Origin: Actinoalloteichus hymeniacidonis
GTDB taxonomy: Bacteria > Actinomycetota > Actinomycetes > Mycobacteriales > Pseudonocardiaceae
Length of the DNA stretch: 64,000 nucleotides
Reading direction: 5' to 3'
Assembly (NCBI RefSeq): GCF_014203365.1
Contig: NZ_JACHIS010000001.1
Span: forward strand, 6,014,001-6,078,000
This document shows, piece after piece, positions 9,218 through 17,683 of this stretch. The notes beneath the pieces were generated by a model that was given only the letters and a program-made list of their open reading frames with translations, searched no databases and was not told the origin of the DNA. The position numbers were made by a program, and so were the translations under genes. Every line of letters starts with the position of its first letter. Positions within the stretch are counted from its first letter, which is position 1.

Positions 9218-10032
9218 GGCGCGGAGCCACCTGCCTCGGTGATCCGTCCGATCCACCACAGTCCCAGGCAGTCGAGTCCGATGCCCACTAGGAGGAGGAC
9301 GCCACCGAGGCCACCATCGAGCAGGGTCTGAAGTGGTGCCGCGCCCACACCCGCACCCAGTGCGATGCCCAGCAACGGCAGGACCGACAGCACGAGTCCG
9401 GTTGCCCGAGGACCCGCCATTCTGGCGTGCAGGCCCTTGGCGAACTTCGCCCGAAACTCGAGGTCCCTTCGGAGCGCATCCAGAACCTCGGCCAACGGCA
9501 TCCCGTGTTGCTCGGCCGCCGTCCATCCTCGGCTGAGCCGGGCGATGGCCTTGGCAGACGCGGGTTGTTCGGCTGCCGCACTCCTTAACCTGGCAGGCAC
9601 ATCTCCGCCCAAGCGGGACGTGCTCGCCACCGAGTTCAACACCGTCGCCACCGACGGTTCGGCGTCACGAGCCGTGCTGGTGGCGGCCGAGGACGGCGAT
9701 GCGCCCGCCCGCAGTTGAGCGCTCATCATCCCCAGTGCGTCCGCCCAGCTCTGGATCTCGTCGACGCCGCGTCGCCAACGCCTGCGTGCCAGGACCCGAC
9801 TCCAGCAGGTCATAGCCACGACCGCTCCCGTCAGCGCTCCCGCCAGCGAGGCGAGCAACCAGCCCGTACCGGCGCCGAGGGAGGCTGCGACCAGCAAACT
9901 CGGACCCGGCAGCCTTCGGAGCGAGCTGCGGGGCGCCGCCACCGGCCAGATCGACCGCAGTCGCCAACGCGCGGGGCTACTCGGCCACATCAGCAGGGCC
10001 GCGCCCCAAGAGAACAGGAACAGGCTCACCAT
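9211..10032 (-). CDS. TadB-type inner-membrane platform protein
   Basis: A 273-residue type II secretion F-domain protein. It has a hydrophobic N-terminus (MVSLFLFSWGAALLMW), a pair of helices around residue 50-80, a cytoplasmic domain with 'WADALGMMSAQLRAGASPSS', and two C-terminal helices separated by 'GVGAAPLQTLLDG'. It pairs with TadC. The start at 10032 overlaps the end of tadA by seven bases. A Rv3658c-like position. Confidence 0.9.
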   Translation of the reverse strand: MVSLFLFSWGAALLMWPSSPARWRLRSIWPVAAPRSSLRRLPGPSLLVAASLGAGTGWLLASLAGALTGAVVAMTCWSRVLARRRWRRGVDEIQSWADALGMMSAQLRAGASPSSAATSTARDAEPSVATVLNSVASTSRLGGDVPARLRSAAAEQPASAKAIARLSRGWTAAEQHGMPLAEVLDALRRDLEFRAKFAKGLHARMAGPRATGLVLSVLPLLGIALGAGVGAAPLQTLLDGGLGGVLLLVGIGLDCLGLWWIGRITEAGGSAPW

Positions 10033-11348
10033 GGCGGCTGAACTCCTCTCGTGTGCAGGAGCCGGTACAGCGCGGCGCGACCGGGAGCGGCCTCGCCGTC
10101 GCGGCGCCACGCATCGACCACCCGGACGTGTTCACCGTCGCGCTCGAGCAATCCGATGGATTCGAGCCGTCTGGAGCCTGCGGGTCCGCGCGCCATGTGC
10201 AGCACGACCTGTACCGCAGCCGAGAGTTGGCTGTGTAGTGCCGTGCGGTCGAGCCCACCCAACGCGGCCAATGCCTCCATCCGGGCGGGTACCTCGGCGG
10301 GCGAGTTGGCGTGAAGCGTCCCCGCGCCGCCATCGTGGCCGGTGTTGAATGCCGCGAGAAGGTCGCAGATCTCGGACCCACGGACCTCGCCGACGACCAG
10401 GCGATCGGGACGCATCCGCAATGCCTGCCGGACGAGGTCGCGCAAGGTGACGGCGCCCGCGCCCTCAACATTCGGTGGCCGCGCCAGCAGGGAGACGAAA
10501 TGCGGGTGGAGTGGTCGTAGTTCGCCCGCATCCTCGACACAAACGATGCGTTCGGCATCGGGGACCGCACCCAACAACGCGGCCAGCAGGGTGCTCTTCC
10601 CGGAGCCGGTGCCACCCACCACCAGGAACGCGAGCCGCGCTGCGATCACCGCCCGCAGCAGTCCCTCCACCTCGGCTGCGAAGGTGCCCATCGCGCCGAG
10701 CGTGGCCAAGTCGTGCACGGCGGGCCGGAGGACTCGCAGGGACAGGCAGGTGCCGCAGGCCGCGACCGGCGGGATGACGGCGTGCAGCCGGACGTCGCCG
10801 ATTCCCAGGTTCGTCGGCAACCAGGCATCGACGAAGGGCTGGGCGTCATCGAGTCGACGACCGGCGGCTACGGCGAGCCGGTGCGCCAAGCGCCGCAGCG
10901 CAGCCTCGTCGGCGAACCGGATCGACGACCGGCTCAGTCCCGCGCCGCGATCGACCCATACCTCCGTTGGTCCCGTCACCAGGACGTCGGTCACGTCGGG
11001 TTGTCTCAGCAGCCCTTCCAACGGTCCCGCGCCAACCAGTTCGTCCCGAAGCAGCCGCAACGCGTAGAGGACCTCGGTGTCGCCGAGCATCCCGCTCGCC
11101 TCGCTGCGCACCGCCTCCGCCACGATCGTGGGAGTGATGACGGTGTCCAGCTCGGCGAGCCGTCGACGAACCCGATCGACAAGCTCGGTATCGATCCGGT
11201 TCGGCTGATCCGTTCCGGATGGCGCCGTGTATTGAGCACCGGTAGACGCACGATCGTCGGTGCCGAAGTGGCGCAGCGATCCGGAGTGCGCTTCGAGGTC
11301 GCCGCGTGATGGCTGCCGAGTCGGCACGGCCACGGCGGGCGCCGTCAT
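10026..11348 (-). CDS. TadA/CpaF-type secretion ATPase
   Basis: A 440-residue hexameric ATPase that powers pilus assembly or secretion. The Walker A motif GGTGSGKST is near residue 240. The aspartate box with 'VEDAGELRPLHPH' and the late 'GEVRGSEICDLLAAFNTGH' and 'GTLHANSP' motifs are those of type II/IV secretion ATPases. An N-terminal domain of about 90 residues precedes the catalytic core. It matches the heli_sec_ATPase family (Rv3659c-like). It starts with ATG at 11348, overlapping the ssd stop by four bases (ATGA). It is expected in the cytoplasm, docked to TadB/TadC. Confidence 0.94.
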   Translation of the reverse strand: MTAPAVAVPTRQPSRGDLEAHSGSLRHFGTDDRASTGAQYTAPSGTDQPNRIDTELVDRVRRRLAELDTVITPTIVAEAVRSEASGMLGDTEVLYALRLLRDELVGAGPLEGLLRQPDVTDVLVTGPTEVWVDRGAGLSRSSIRFADEAALRRLAHRLAVAAGRRLDDAQPFVDAWLPTNLGIGDVRLHAVIPPVAACGTCLSLRVLRPAVHDLATLGAMGTFAAEVEGLLRAVIAARLAFLVVGGTGSGKSTLLAALLGAVPDAERIVCVEDAGELRPLHPHFVSLLARPPNVEGAGAVTLRDLVRQALRMRPDRLVVGEVRGSEICDLLAAFNTGHDGGAGTLHANSPAEVPARMEALAALGGLDRTALHSQLSAAVQVVLHMARGPAGSRRLESIGLLERDGEHVRVVDAWRRDGEAAPGRAALYRLLHTRGVQPPW

Positions 11349-12427
11349 GACGAACTCCTCAGGTCGTTTCGTCGAGCGAGGTCGAGTACGGCGGCCGCGG
11401 CCTTGGCCAGTGGCCCATCCGATCGGACCCGGAGACCGCCGTGTTCGAGGGCTGCCGACAACCCCGGTTCCGGTCGCATCGCGGCGGCGATCGGTACGCC
11501 GAGCGCGCGATGGACATCAGCGGTGGTGAGGCCGCCCGGCGCGGGCCCTCGGACGACCAGTTGCAGCGGCGGATCGTGAATCCGGAGTCTGGCCAGGAGT
11601 GCGGCGCCCGCCGCGCAGGCCCGCACCTCGGCCGGTATCACCATGACGAGCAGGTCCACCTTGGACAGGGTGGCCACCGCGTGGTCGGGCAAGGACCGTG
11701 GCAGGTCGCAGACCACGGTGTCGCCCGCCCGATGAGCGGTCGTGACAACCGTGTGGACCGCTTCCGAGGTGGGCTCGCTGCGCCGATCACGGTCGCAGGA
11801 AAGGATCGTCACGGTGCCGTTGCCGACGTCTTGACCGGGCAATGCGGCTCGTAGTGTCGCGGCGGCCAGGCGTCCGCCGACCGCGCCGAGACCCGACCAG
11901 CGCAGCCCCGACCGTTCCTCGGCGCCGAGCACCAGGTCGAGACCACCGCCGAGCGGATCGCCATCGATCAGCAGGACTCGTTCGGCTCGCTCCGCCGACA
12001 CCTTCGCCAGAGCGGCCGCGAAGACGGACGCCCCCGCACCGCCCCTGGCGCCAAGCACGGCCAAGACCATGCCTCGGCCCTCTGGTCGCTCGGCGGCATC
12101 GGCGAGAGCCTCGACGAGCCGGTCTTCGTCGCGGGGCAGGAGCAGGACCGCGTCGACGCCGAGTGCGACTGCAGCTCGCCACACGTCCTCGCCGGGCGGG
12201 CTCGTGCAGACGACCAGCACACCGGCGCGACGCGATAGCCCGGCAACGGCGACATTGTGGAGCTCGACTGCGTCCAACACGATCAGCGTGGCGCTCCGCC
12301 ATGAGGCTCGGGCGGCCACGACGTCGGCCGGTCGTTCGACTTCGCATTCCGCTGCAGCGGCCATTCGCAACAGCTCGTCCACCAACTCGGCGTCGTGCGC
12401 CAACATCAGCACTCGTTCCGTACTCAT
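11345..12427 (-). CDS. ssd: CpaE/MinD-like septum-site protein Ssd
   Basis: A 360-residue protein of the actinobacterial CpaE-homolog family (Rv3660c-like). In M. tuberculosis this protein affects septum placement. Residues 1-115 form a receiver-like domain without an obvious phospho-acceptor cluster. A MinD/ParA-type fold follows. Its P-loop reads GARGGAGAS (126-134): both the signature lysine (Arg128) and the Walker lysine (Ala133) are replaced, so normal ATP hydrolysis is unlikely. It retains 'VLLIDGDPLGGGLDLVLG' as switch-like sequence. It is the first gene of the Tad operon. Start ATG 12427 is chosen for family length; there is only a weak GGGG upstream. It may localise the Tad machine at the pole or septum. 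Confidence 0.88.
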   Translation of the reverse strand: MSTERVLMLAHDAELVDELLRMAAAAECEVERPADVVAARASWRSATLIVLDAVELHNVAVAGLSRRAGVLVVCTSPPGEDVWRAAVALGVDAVLLLPRDEDRLVEALADAAERPEGRGMVLAVLGARGGAGASVFAAALAKVSAERAERVLLIDGDPLGGGLDLVLGAEERSGLRWSGLGAVGGRLAAATLRAALPGQDVGNGTVTILSCDRDRRSEPTSEAVHTVVTTAHRAGDTVVCDLPRSLPDHAVATLSKVDLLVMVIPAEVRACAAGAALLARLRIHDPPLQLVVRGPAPGGLTTADVHRALGVPIAAAMRPEPGLSAALEHGGLRVRSDGPLAKAAAAVLDLARRNDLRSSS

Positions 12428-12789
12428 CTCTCGAACCCCGGTCTCGTCGGCTTCTCGGCGCCGCAACGGATCGGCGACGCCGGTGAGAACCACGGTGACC
12501 GGCTTCGGCGCGAATCGCTAAGCATCAAGATCCACATGTGGACAGCCGAGGGCGTTGTGGACAAACCAGAGATCCCAACGAAGAAACACCAGGTCAACAC
12601 AGGTCAACCCGATTTCGCGCGACCGCGAAGCGCGCGGCGCGGTCGCCGATTTAAGACCGGAGGACCGCTACAGAGGGAACTCATTGGGATGAACCGAAGC
12701 TCGGTTACGAGGACGCAGGCGCCCGGTAACCGCAGGCACCGTCCGACGGCTGCCGCTACGAATCGAGGGAATCGCCCACCCCGGAAATG

Positions 12790-12877
12790 GGGCGGCCCCC
12801 GCCGGGGGGAGGGGCGGGGGCCGCGCGAAGTTCAGCTCCGGGGGGTTGAGCTGAACCCGTCCGGCTTGGCCGGACAG
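12790..12877 (-). ncRNA. 6C small RNA (B11-like)
   Basis: On the leftward strand there are three consecutive hairpins. The first is GTCCGGC/GCCGGAC (12859-12865 with 12869-12875). The second is a 9-bp GTTCAGCTC stem (12830-12838 with 12848-12856) whose loop is AACCCCCCG. The third is a 12-bp GC stem (12792-12803 with 12813-12824) whose loop is CCTCCCCCC. Two adjacent stem-loops with runs of six C are the definition of the actinobacterial 6C motif. The M. tuberculosis 6C RNA (B11) lies on the same strand between Rv3660c (ssd) and Rv3661, exactly this position. A TACAGT box at 12883-12888 puts the 5' end near 12876. The family is a trans-acting regulator using its C-loops. The 3' end is uncertain. 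Confidence 0.9.
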
Positions 12878-13039
12878 CTATTACTGTACTTCTCACGGCC
12901 ACTTTCGTGTGACTCCATCACGAACTCATCGCGGCTTCCCTCAGCTCACCGAAACCGCCTCGAAGCAGAGCGTCGAGCAAGGGCGCCGGGTGGCGTCCAC
13001 CGCGCTCCGGCGGAGCCCGAGTGCCCCCCGGAGGCCGCT

Positions 13040-13051
13040 TATGCTGACGAT
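13040..13051 (+). promoter_or_regulatory. Leaderless -10 of the SerB-like gene
   Basis: TATGCT at 13040-13045, six bases before the GTG at 13052. The spacing predicts that transcription begins at or very near the start codon. Confidence 0.6.
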
Positions 13052-13888
13052 GTGACGGCTCAGAACACGGTCGATCGGCGTGATGCTCCAACACGGGTCG
13101 CAGCCTTCTTCGACCTGGACAAAACGGTGATCGCGAAGTCGAACACCCTCGCCTTCAGCAGACCGTTCTTCCAGCAGGGGCTGATCAACAGGCGGGCGGT
13201 GCTGAAGTCCACCTATGCCCAGTTCCTGATGCTGGCGGGCGCGGACGAGGACCAGCTGGATCGGATGCGGGCGCACATCACCTCGCTGTGTGCGGGCTGG
13301 GACGCCGCCCAGGTTCGCGCGATCGTGGAGGAGACGCTGCACGATGTCGTCGATCCGCTGGTCTACAAGGAGGCGACGCAGCTGATCGCCAACCATCGAG
13401 ATCAGGGACACGAGGTCGTGCTGGTGTCCGCCTCCGGCGAGGAGGTCGTCGAGCCGATCGCCAGGATGCTCGATGTCTCGATCTTCGCGGGCACCCGGAT
13501 GGCCATCGCGGACGGCCTCTACACCGGTGAGCTGGACTTCTACTGTCATGGCGAGCAGAAGGCCGCCGCGCTGACCGCACTCGCGGAGCGCAACGGCTAC
13601 CGGCTGGAGGACTCGCACGCGTATTCGGATTCGATCAACGATCTGCCCTTCCTGGAGGCGGTCGGCCACCCGACAGCCGTGAATCCCGACCGCGCGCTGC
13701 GCAAGGAGATCGTGCAACGCGGCTGGCCGATGCTGACGTTCGATCACACAACGTCACTGCGCGGCCGGATCCCCACTCCATCGAGCACGACCGTCACGGC
13801 GGCAGCGGCAGTCGGGCTCAGCGCGGTCGCCGCCGCAGGAGTGGCCTGGTACGGCAGGCGCCGATTCCGGCAACGGCGCAATCGTTAG
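13052..13888 (+). CDS. SerB-like HAD-IB phosphatase with C-terminal membrane anchor
   Basis: A 278-residue haloacid dehalogenase family hydrolase. Motif I is FFDLDKTVI (DxDxT form with the two Asp near residue 20), motif II is LVSASGEEVV, and motif IV is SDSINDLP. A C-terminal hydrophobic segment (AAAAVGLSAVAAAGVAWYG) followed by Arg-rich residues should anchor it to the membrane with the domain inside. The homolog is Rv3661, annotated as a phosphoserine-phosphatase-like protein; the true substrate is not established. The GTG at 13052 is preceded by TATGCT six bases upstream, so the message is probably leaderless. The longer upstream frame would run through the 6C RNA and is rejected. Confidence 0.9.
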   Translation: MTAQNTVDRRDAPTRVAAFFDLDKTVIAKSNTLAFSRPFFQQGLINRRAVLKSTYAQFLMLAGADEDQLDRMRAHITSLCAGWDAAQVRAIVEETLHDVVDPLVYKEATQLIANHRDQGHEVVLVSASGEEVVEPIARMLDVSIFAGTRMAIADGLYTGELDFYCHGEQKAAALTALAERNGYRLEDSHAYSDSINDLPFLEAVGHPTAVNPDRALRKEIVQRGWPMLTFDHTTSLRGRIPTPSSTTVTAAAAVGLSAVAAAGVAWYGRRRFRQRRNR

Positions 13889-14512
13889 TCACCTTCGCCC
13901 GCCTACCCGAGCGGTACCGCAAAGCGCGGAATCCCACCAGTCGTCCGCATCGAACGCCAGCGCCCTTTCGAGTGATTAGACCACCTTTTACCGGCACCTT
14001 TATTGCGGAGGGTGCCTGAACCGGTGCACCCGATCGAGCACCTTGCTGTGACCGGCGACACGGACTACAAAGGGTGGTGCGGACCTTCATACGGCCAGGG
14101 ACGACGCGGAAGAGAAGCGGCGTTCCCCCTGTTAGAAGCTCCGTATGCGAATACCAGGACACCCACGCTCAGCACGCCGCGGAGGCTTTCGTCGACCAGG
14201 GACTGCGCCAGGACGCTGGACGCCTAGCCCCGAAAGTACGACATTTGTTGCACGCTTGGTAACCAGGATATTCGCATCGGCCGAGGGCGCCCTCTTCACA
14301 AGAAGCGGGCGCCTTCGCCCATGTTCGGCACCGGGCCGTCGAACGACCGCCGCCAACACAACGCAGCAGATTTCGCACTCTGGGTCAACATACGTGTACT
14401 GATCGTTGACCCTTCGTGTGACTCGTGGGTACTTTGCAGAGACTTCCGGTAAGTCGTCGGGTGGTCCCATCCCCACTCGGATGGGCAGGCCGGACTGCCG
14501 AGGGAGACCGTG
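13889..14512. other. Long intergenic region before nagZ
   Basis: About 620 bases without a convincing gene; small frames here lack codon bias. It contains a hairpin at 14286-14313, inverted copies of ATGCGAATA (14145-14153) and TATTCGCAT (14269-14277), and similar ACCAGGA runs beside both copies (14153 and 14262). These could be a regulator site for the recycling genes or the remnant of a lost gene. Confidence 0.4.
14286..14313 (+). terminator. Hairpin, possible terminator
   Basis: GGCGCCC at 14286-14292 pairs with GGGCGCC at 14307-14313. The loop can pair further as TCTT/AAGA. It lies 400 bases after the SerB-like gene and 200 before nagZ. It has no T-run, so it may instead be a leader structure of nagZ. 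Confidence 0.4.
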
Positions 14513-16363
14513 ATGCCGAAGCTTCGCAGAGTTCATCTGCTCGCCGCCGCCGCGATCACCACCGCTGTGGTGATCGGCTCAAGCACTCTCGGGCCCACCA
14601 GACCCGGCGTCGAGGAAGATCAGCCGGAGGAGCAACCCGCGGCCACCCAATCGGACGAAGACCAGATGAACGCCTGGATCGACGAGACGCTCGGCGGAAT
14701 GAGTCTGGAGGAGAAGGTCGGCCAGATCTTCGTCACCTACGCCCACGGGCCGACCGCCGACGGCGCGCATCCCGACAACGTCACCGAGTTCGGTGTCGAG
14801 ACGCCCGCAGAGGTCGTGCAGCGTTACCACCTCGGTGGCGTGGTCTATTTCAACTGGTCCGACAGCTTCGAGAACCCGGTTCAAGTCGCCGAGCTGTCCA
14901 ATGGTCTTCAGGAGGCCGCGCTCTCCTCCGGTGCCGAGATACCGCTGGTGATCTCCACCGACCAGGAACAGGGCGTTGTCACCCGCTTCGGTGAACCCGC
15001 CACACAGTTCCCCGGCAATATGGCGCTGGGCGCAGGCCGCAGTGCCGACGACGCGCGCGAGGCCGCCGCGATCACCGGTCAGGAACTCCGGGCGGTCGGC
15101 ATCAATCAGGACTACGCCCCGGTGGCCGATGTGAACGTCGACCCGGCCAACCCGGTGATCGGTGTTCGGTCCTTCTCCCAGGACCCGGCACTGGTCTCTC
15201 AACTGGTCACGGCGCAGGTAGAGGGTTATCAGGACTCGGCGGGTCGGGAGCAGACGGTCTCCTCGGCCATCAAGCATTTTCCCGGGCATGGCGATACGAA
15301 CCAGGACAGTCACGAATCGTTGCCGACCATCGACCACACCCTCGAGGAATGGCGCGAGCTCGACGCCCCGCCGTTCGCCGCCGCGATCGAGGCGGGCGCC
15401 GACGTCGTGATGACCGGCCACCTCTTGACCCCCGAGCTCGACGACTCGGGGATGCCCGCGACGCTCTCGCCGGACATCCTGACCGGCCTGCTGCGAGGGG
15501 AGCTTGGTTTCGAGGGCGTCATCAGCACCGACTCGCTGCAGATGGAGGGCGTCCGGGAACAGCACGACGACGCCCGCATCCCGGTGCTCGCGCTGCAGGC
15601 GGGCGTCGACCAGCTGTTGATGCCGCAGGATCTCGGTGTCGCCGTCGAAGCGGTCATCGAGGCCGTGCACTCCGGTGAGCTCACCGAGGAACGCATCGAG
15701 GAGAGCGTCCGTCGGGTCCTGAAGCTGAAGTGGAATCGCGGAATCATCAGCACCCCGCTTGTGGACGTCGCCCGGGTCGATGAGTTGGTCGGCAACGACG
15801 AGCATCTGGCGACGGCACAGTCGATCACCGACCGCACGACGGTCGCGCTGCGCAACGACTCGGACCTCCTTCCGATGGAGACCCCCGAATCGGTGCTGGT
15901 CACCGGCCCCGATGCCAGCGCGTTGTCCGCTCTGGCGGGCTCACTGGCCGAACGCGGAGTCGAGGTCCAACAGCTGCCGACGACGACCTCGCCGAGTGAG
16001 ACCGAGATCGAGGAGGCGGTCGACAGCGCCGCCGATCACGACCTGGCCATCGCGCTGACCAATGCGGCCTGGAACGAGAGCAAGTCCGGCCAGCTCGATC
16101 TGGTGCGCAGCCTGGCCGAGTCCGAGGTTCCGCTCGTCGCGGTCGCCACCCGCGATCCCTATGACGCCGCCTACGTCGACGAGGCGACCACCTGGTTGGC
16201 CACGCATTCGATCGGCAGGCAGGCGATGGAGTCGCTAACCAAGGTCGTGCTCGGCGAGATCGCGCCCGTCGGCGAATTGGCCGTGACCGTGCCGGATCCC
16301 GAGAACCCCGACACCGATCGTTATCCGTTCGGACACGGCTTGACCTGGTCGGTTCCGGAATGA
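14513..16363 (+). CDS. nagZ: Exported beta-N-acetylglucosaminidase, GH3 family
   Basis: A 616-residue glycoside hydrolase family 3 enzyme that removes terminal GlcNAc from muropeptides. An N-terminal signal or anchor sequence (LLAAAAITTAVVIGSSTLG) has no lipobox Cys. The TIM-barrel domain carries KHFPGHGDTNQDSH, with the putative acid/base His267, and the nucleophile Asp340 in VISTDSLQMEGV. A second C-terminal alpha/beta domain of about 200 residues follows, as in Bacillus NagZ. Start ATG 14513 has GAGGGAGA upstream. The stop overlaps the namZ start (ATGA). With namZ and amiE it forms the same trio as Bacillus subtilis ybbD-ybbC-ybbE, which acts on shed wall outside the cell. Confidence 0.95.
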   Translation: MPKLRRVHLLAAAAITTAVVIGSSTLGPTRPGVEEDQPEEQPAATQSDEDQMNAWIDETLGGMSLEEKVGQIFVTYAHGPTADGAHPDNVTEFGVETPAEVVQRYHLGGVVYFNWSDSFENPVQVAELSNGLQEAALSSGAEIPLVISTDQEQGVVTRFGEPATQFPGNMALGAGRSADDAREAAAITGQELRAVGINQDYAPVADVNVDPANPVIGVRSFSQDPALVSQLVTAQVEGYQDSAGREQTVSSAIKHFPGHGDTNQDSHESLPTIDHTLEEWRELDAPPFAAAIEAGADVVMTGHLLTPELDDSGMPATLSPDILTGLLRGELGFEGVISTDSLQMEGVREQHDDARIPVLALQAGVDQLLMPQDLGVAVEAVIEAVHSGELTEERIEESVRRVLKLKWNRGIISTPLVDVARVDELVGNDEHLATAQSITDRTTVALRNDSDLLPMETPESVLVTGPDASALSALAGSLAERGVEVQQLPTTTSPSETEIEEAVDSAADHDLAIALTNAAWNESKSGQLDLVRSLAESEVPLVAVATRDPYDAAYVDEATTWLATHSIGRQAMESLTKVVLGEIAPVGELAVTVPDPENPDTDRYPFGHGLTWSVPE

Positions 16364-17676
16364 GTCGAGGCGATCGCGGATCAATCGGAACGACTTCACT
16401 GGCCAGACGCGGCTTCCTGACTGCGGCAGCGCTCGCGGGGTCGGCCATCGCCGTCGGTCCGGCCTCGGCGACGGCGAGTGTCCCTCGGCCGCAGACGTCG
16501 AGCCGACAGGGTGGTGGTGTCCGGGTCGGCGCGCAGGTGAGCGCGGAGGCGGGCTGGCGGGAGCTGGCCGGGCATCGGGTCGGCATCCTGACGAATCCGA
16601 CCGGGGTGCTGCCGGAGTTGACCCACGTGGTCGACGCGGTGGTAGCCGACGGCTCAGTGGACCTGGTCGCAGCGTTCGGCCCGGAGCACGGTTTCCGGGG
16701 GACCGCCCAGGCCGGCGGTTCCGAGGGTGATTACACCGACCCGCGAACCGGCGTGCCGGTGTACGACATCTACGGCAGCACCGCCGACGAGATCGCCGCG
16801 ATGTATCGACAGGCTGGCGTTGACCTGGTGGTCTTCGACATCGCCGATGTGGGTGCGCGTTTCTACACCTACATCTGGGCGATGTACACGGCGATGCACG
16901 CCGCCGCGATCGCGGACATCGGATTCCTGGTGCTGGATCGGCCCAATCCGCTCGGCGGCGCTTCGGCTGGTCCGCAACTCGATCCGGCCTTCTCCTCCGG
17001 GGTGGGTCGCAAGCCGATCGTCGCCCAACACGGCATGACGGTCGGTGAGCTGGCCCGGCTATTCGACGCCGAGTTCCTGCCCGAGGATGCGGGTCGTGGG
17101 GTAGCCGAGCTGCAGATCGTGCAGACGCAGGGCTGGGAACGCAGCCAGCTCTTCGGGGCTACCGGCCTGCCCTGGGTCCCGCCGAGCCCCAACGTCCCCA
17201 CCGCCGACACGGCACACGTCTATCCCGGTACCTGTCTCTTCGAAGGCACGGTCTTCTCGGAGGGCCGGGGCACCACCCGACCGTTCGAGACGATCGGCGC
17301 TCCCGGCGTGGACTGGCGCTGGGCCGAACGTCTCAACGAGGCGGCGCTGCCGGGCGTGCGTTTTCGGGAGACGTACTTCGTCCCGTCCTTCGGCAAGCAC
17401 GAGGGTGCGGACTGCGGCGGTGTGCAACTGCACGTGACCTCCACGGCGGATTTCGAACCGCTGCGCACCGGACTATGGATGCTGGCCACCGCCCGTGAGC
17501 TGTATCCGGAGCAATGGGGTTGGCGTCCCGACCATTTCATCGATCTCCTTGCCGGGTCGGATCGGCTCCGCACCATGCTCGACGCGGGCGCGAGTCCGCA
17601 GGAGATCAACGATTCCTGGACTCCCGAACTCGAGGCGTTCCGTGTCCGCCGCGAGCCCTACCTCCTGTATCGATGA
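16360..17676 (+). CDS. namZ: Exo-beta-N-acetylmuramidase NamZ (DUF1343, GH171)
   Basis: A 438-residue exported protein. A twin-arginine signal (SLARRGFLTAAALAG) predicts Tat export. The DUF1343 core has AAFGPEHGFRG with Glu109 as the likely catalytic acid, 'FDIADVGARFYTY', 'VLDRPNPLGG' and 'EGRGTTRPFE'. Bacillus NamZ removes MurNAc from the non-reducing end after NagZ has removed GlcNAc, so the four-base overlap with nagZ fits sequential action. It is translationally coupled to nagZ and followed seven bases later by amiE. Tat export of this family is an inference from the RR motif. Confidence 0.94.
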   Translation: MSRGDRGSIGTTSLARRGFLTAAALAGSAIAVGPASATASVPRPQTSSRQGGGVRVGAQVSAEAGWRELAGHRVGILTNPTGVLPELTHVVDAVVADGSVDLVAAFGPEHGFRGTAQAGGSEGDYTDPRTGVPVYDIYGSTADEIAAMYRQAGVDLVVFDIADVGARFYTYIWAMYTAMHAAAIADIGFLVLDRPNPLGGASAGPQLDPAFSSGVGRKPIVAQHGMTVGELARLFDAEFLPEDAGRGVAELQIVQTQGWERSQLFGATGLPWVPPSPNVPTADTAHVYPGTCLFEGTVFSEGRGTTRPFETIGAPGVDWRWAERLNEAALPGVRFRETYFVPSFGKHEGADCGGVQLHVTSTADFEPLRTGLWMLATARELYPEQWGWRPDHFIDLLAGSDRLRTMLDAGASPQEINDSWTPELEAFRVRREPYLLYR

Positions 17677-17683
17677 GGTGTTC

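Noticed and set aside
12395..13051. N-terminal extension of the SerB-like protein
   Set aside because: It would translate the 6C RNA region and the GC-rich hairpins. The GTG at 13052 has its own promoter and matches homolog length.
14003..14536. Small genes between the SerB-like gene and nagZ
   Set aside because: Overlapping frames on both strands, without codon bias or a ribosome site.
14579..15805. A 408-residue frame antisense to nagZ
   Set aside because: A GC-frame shadow. The NagZ active-site motifs are on the plus strand.
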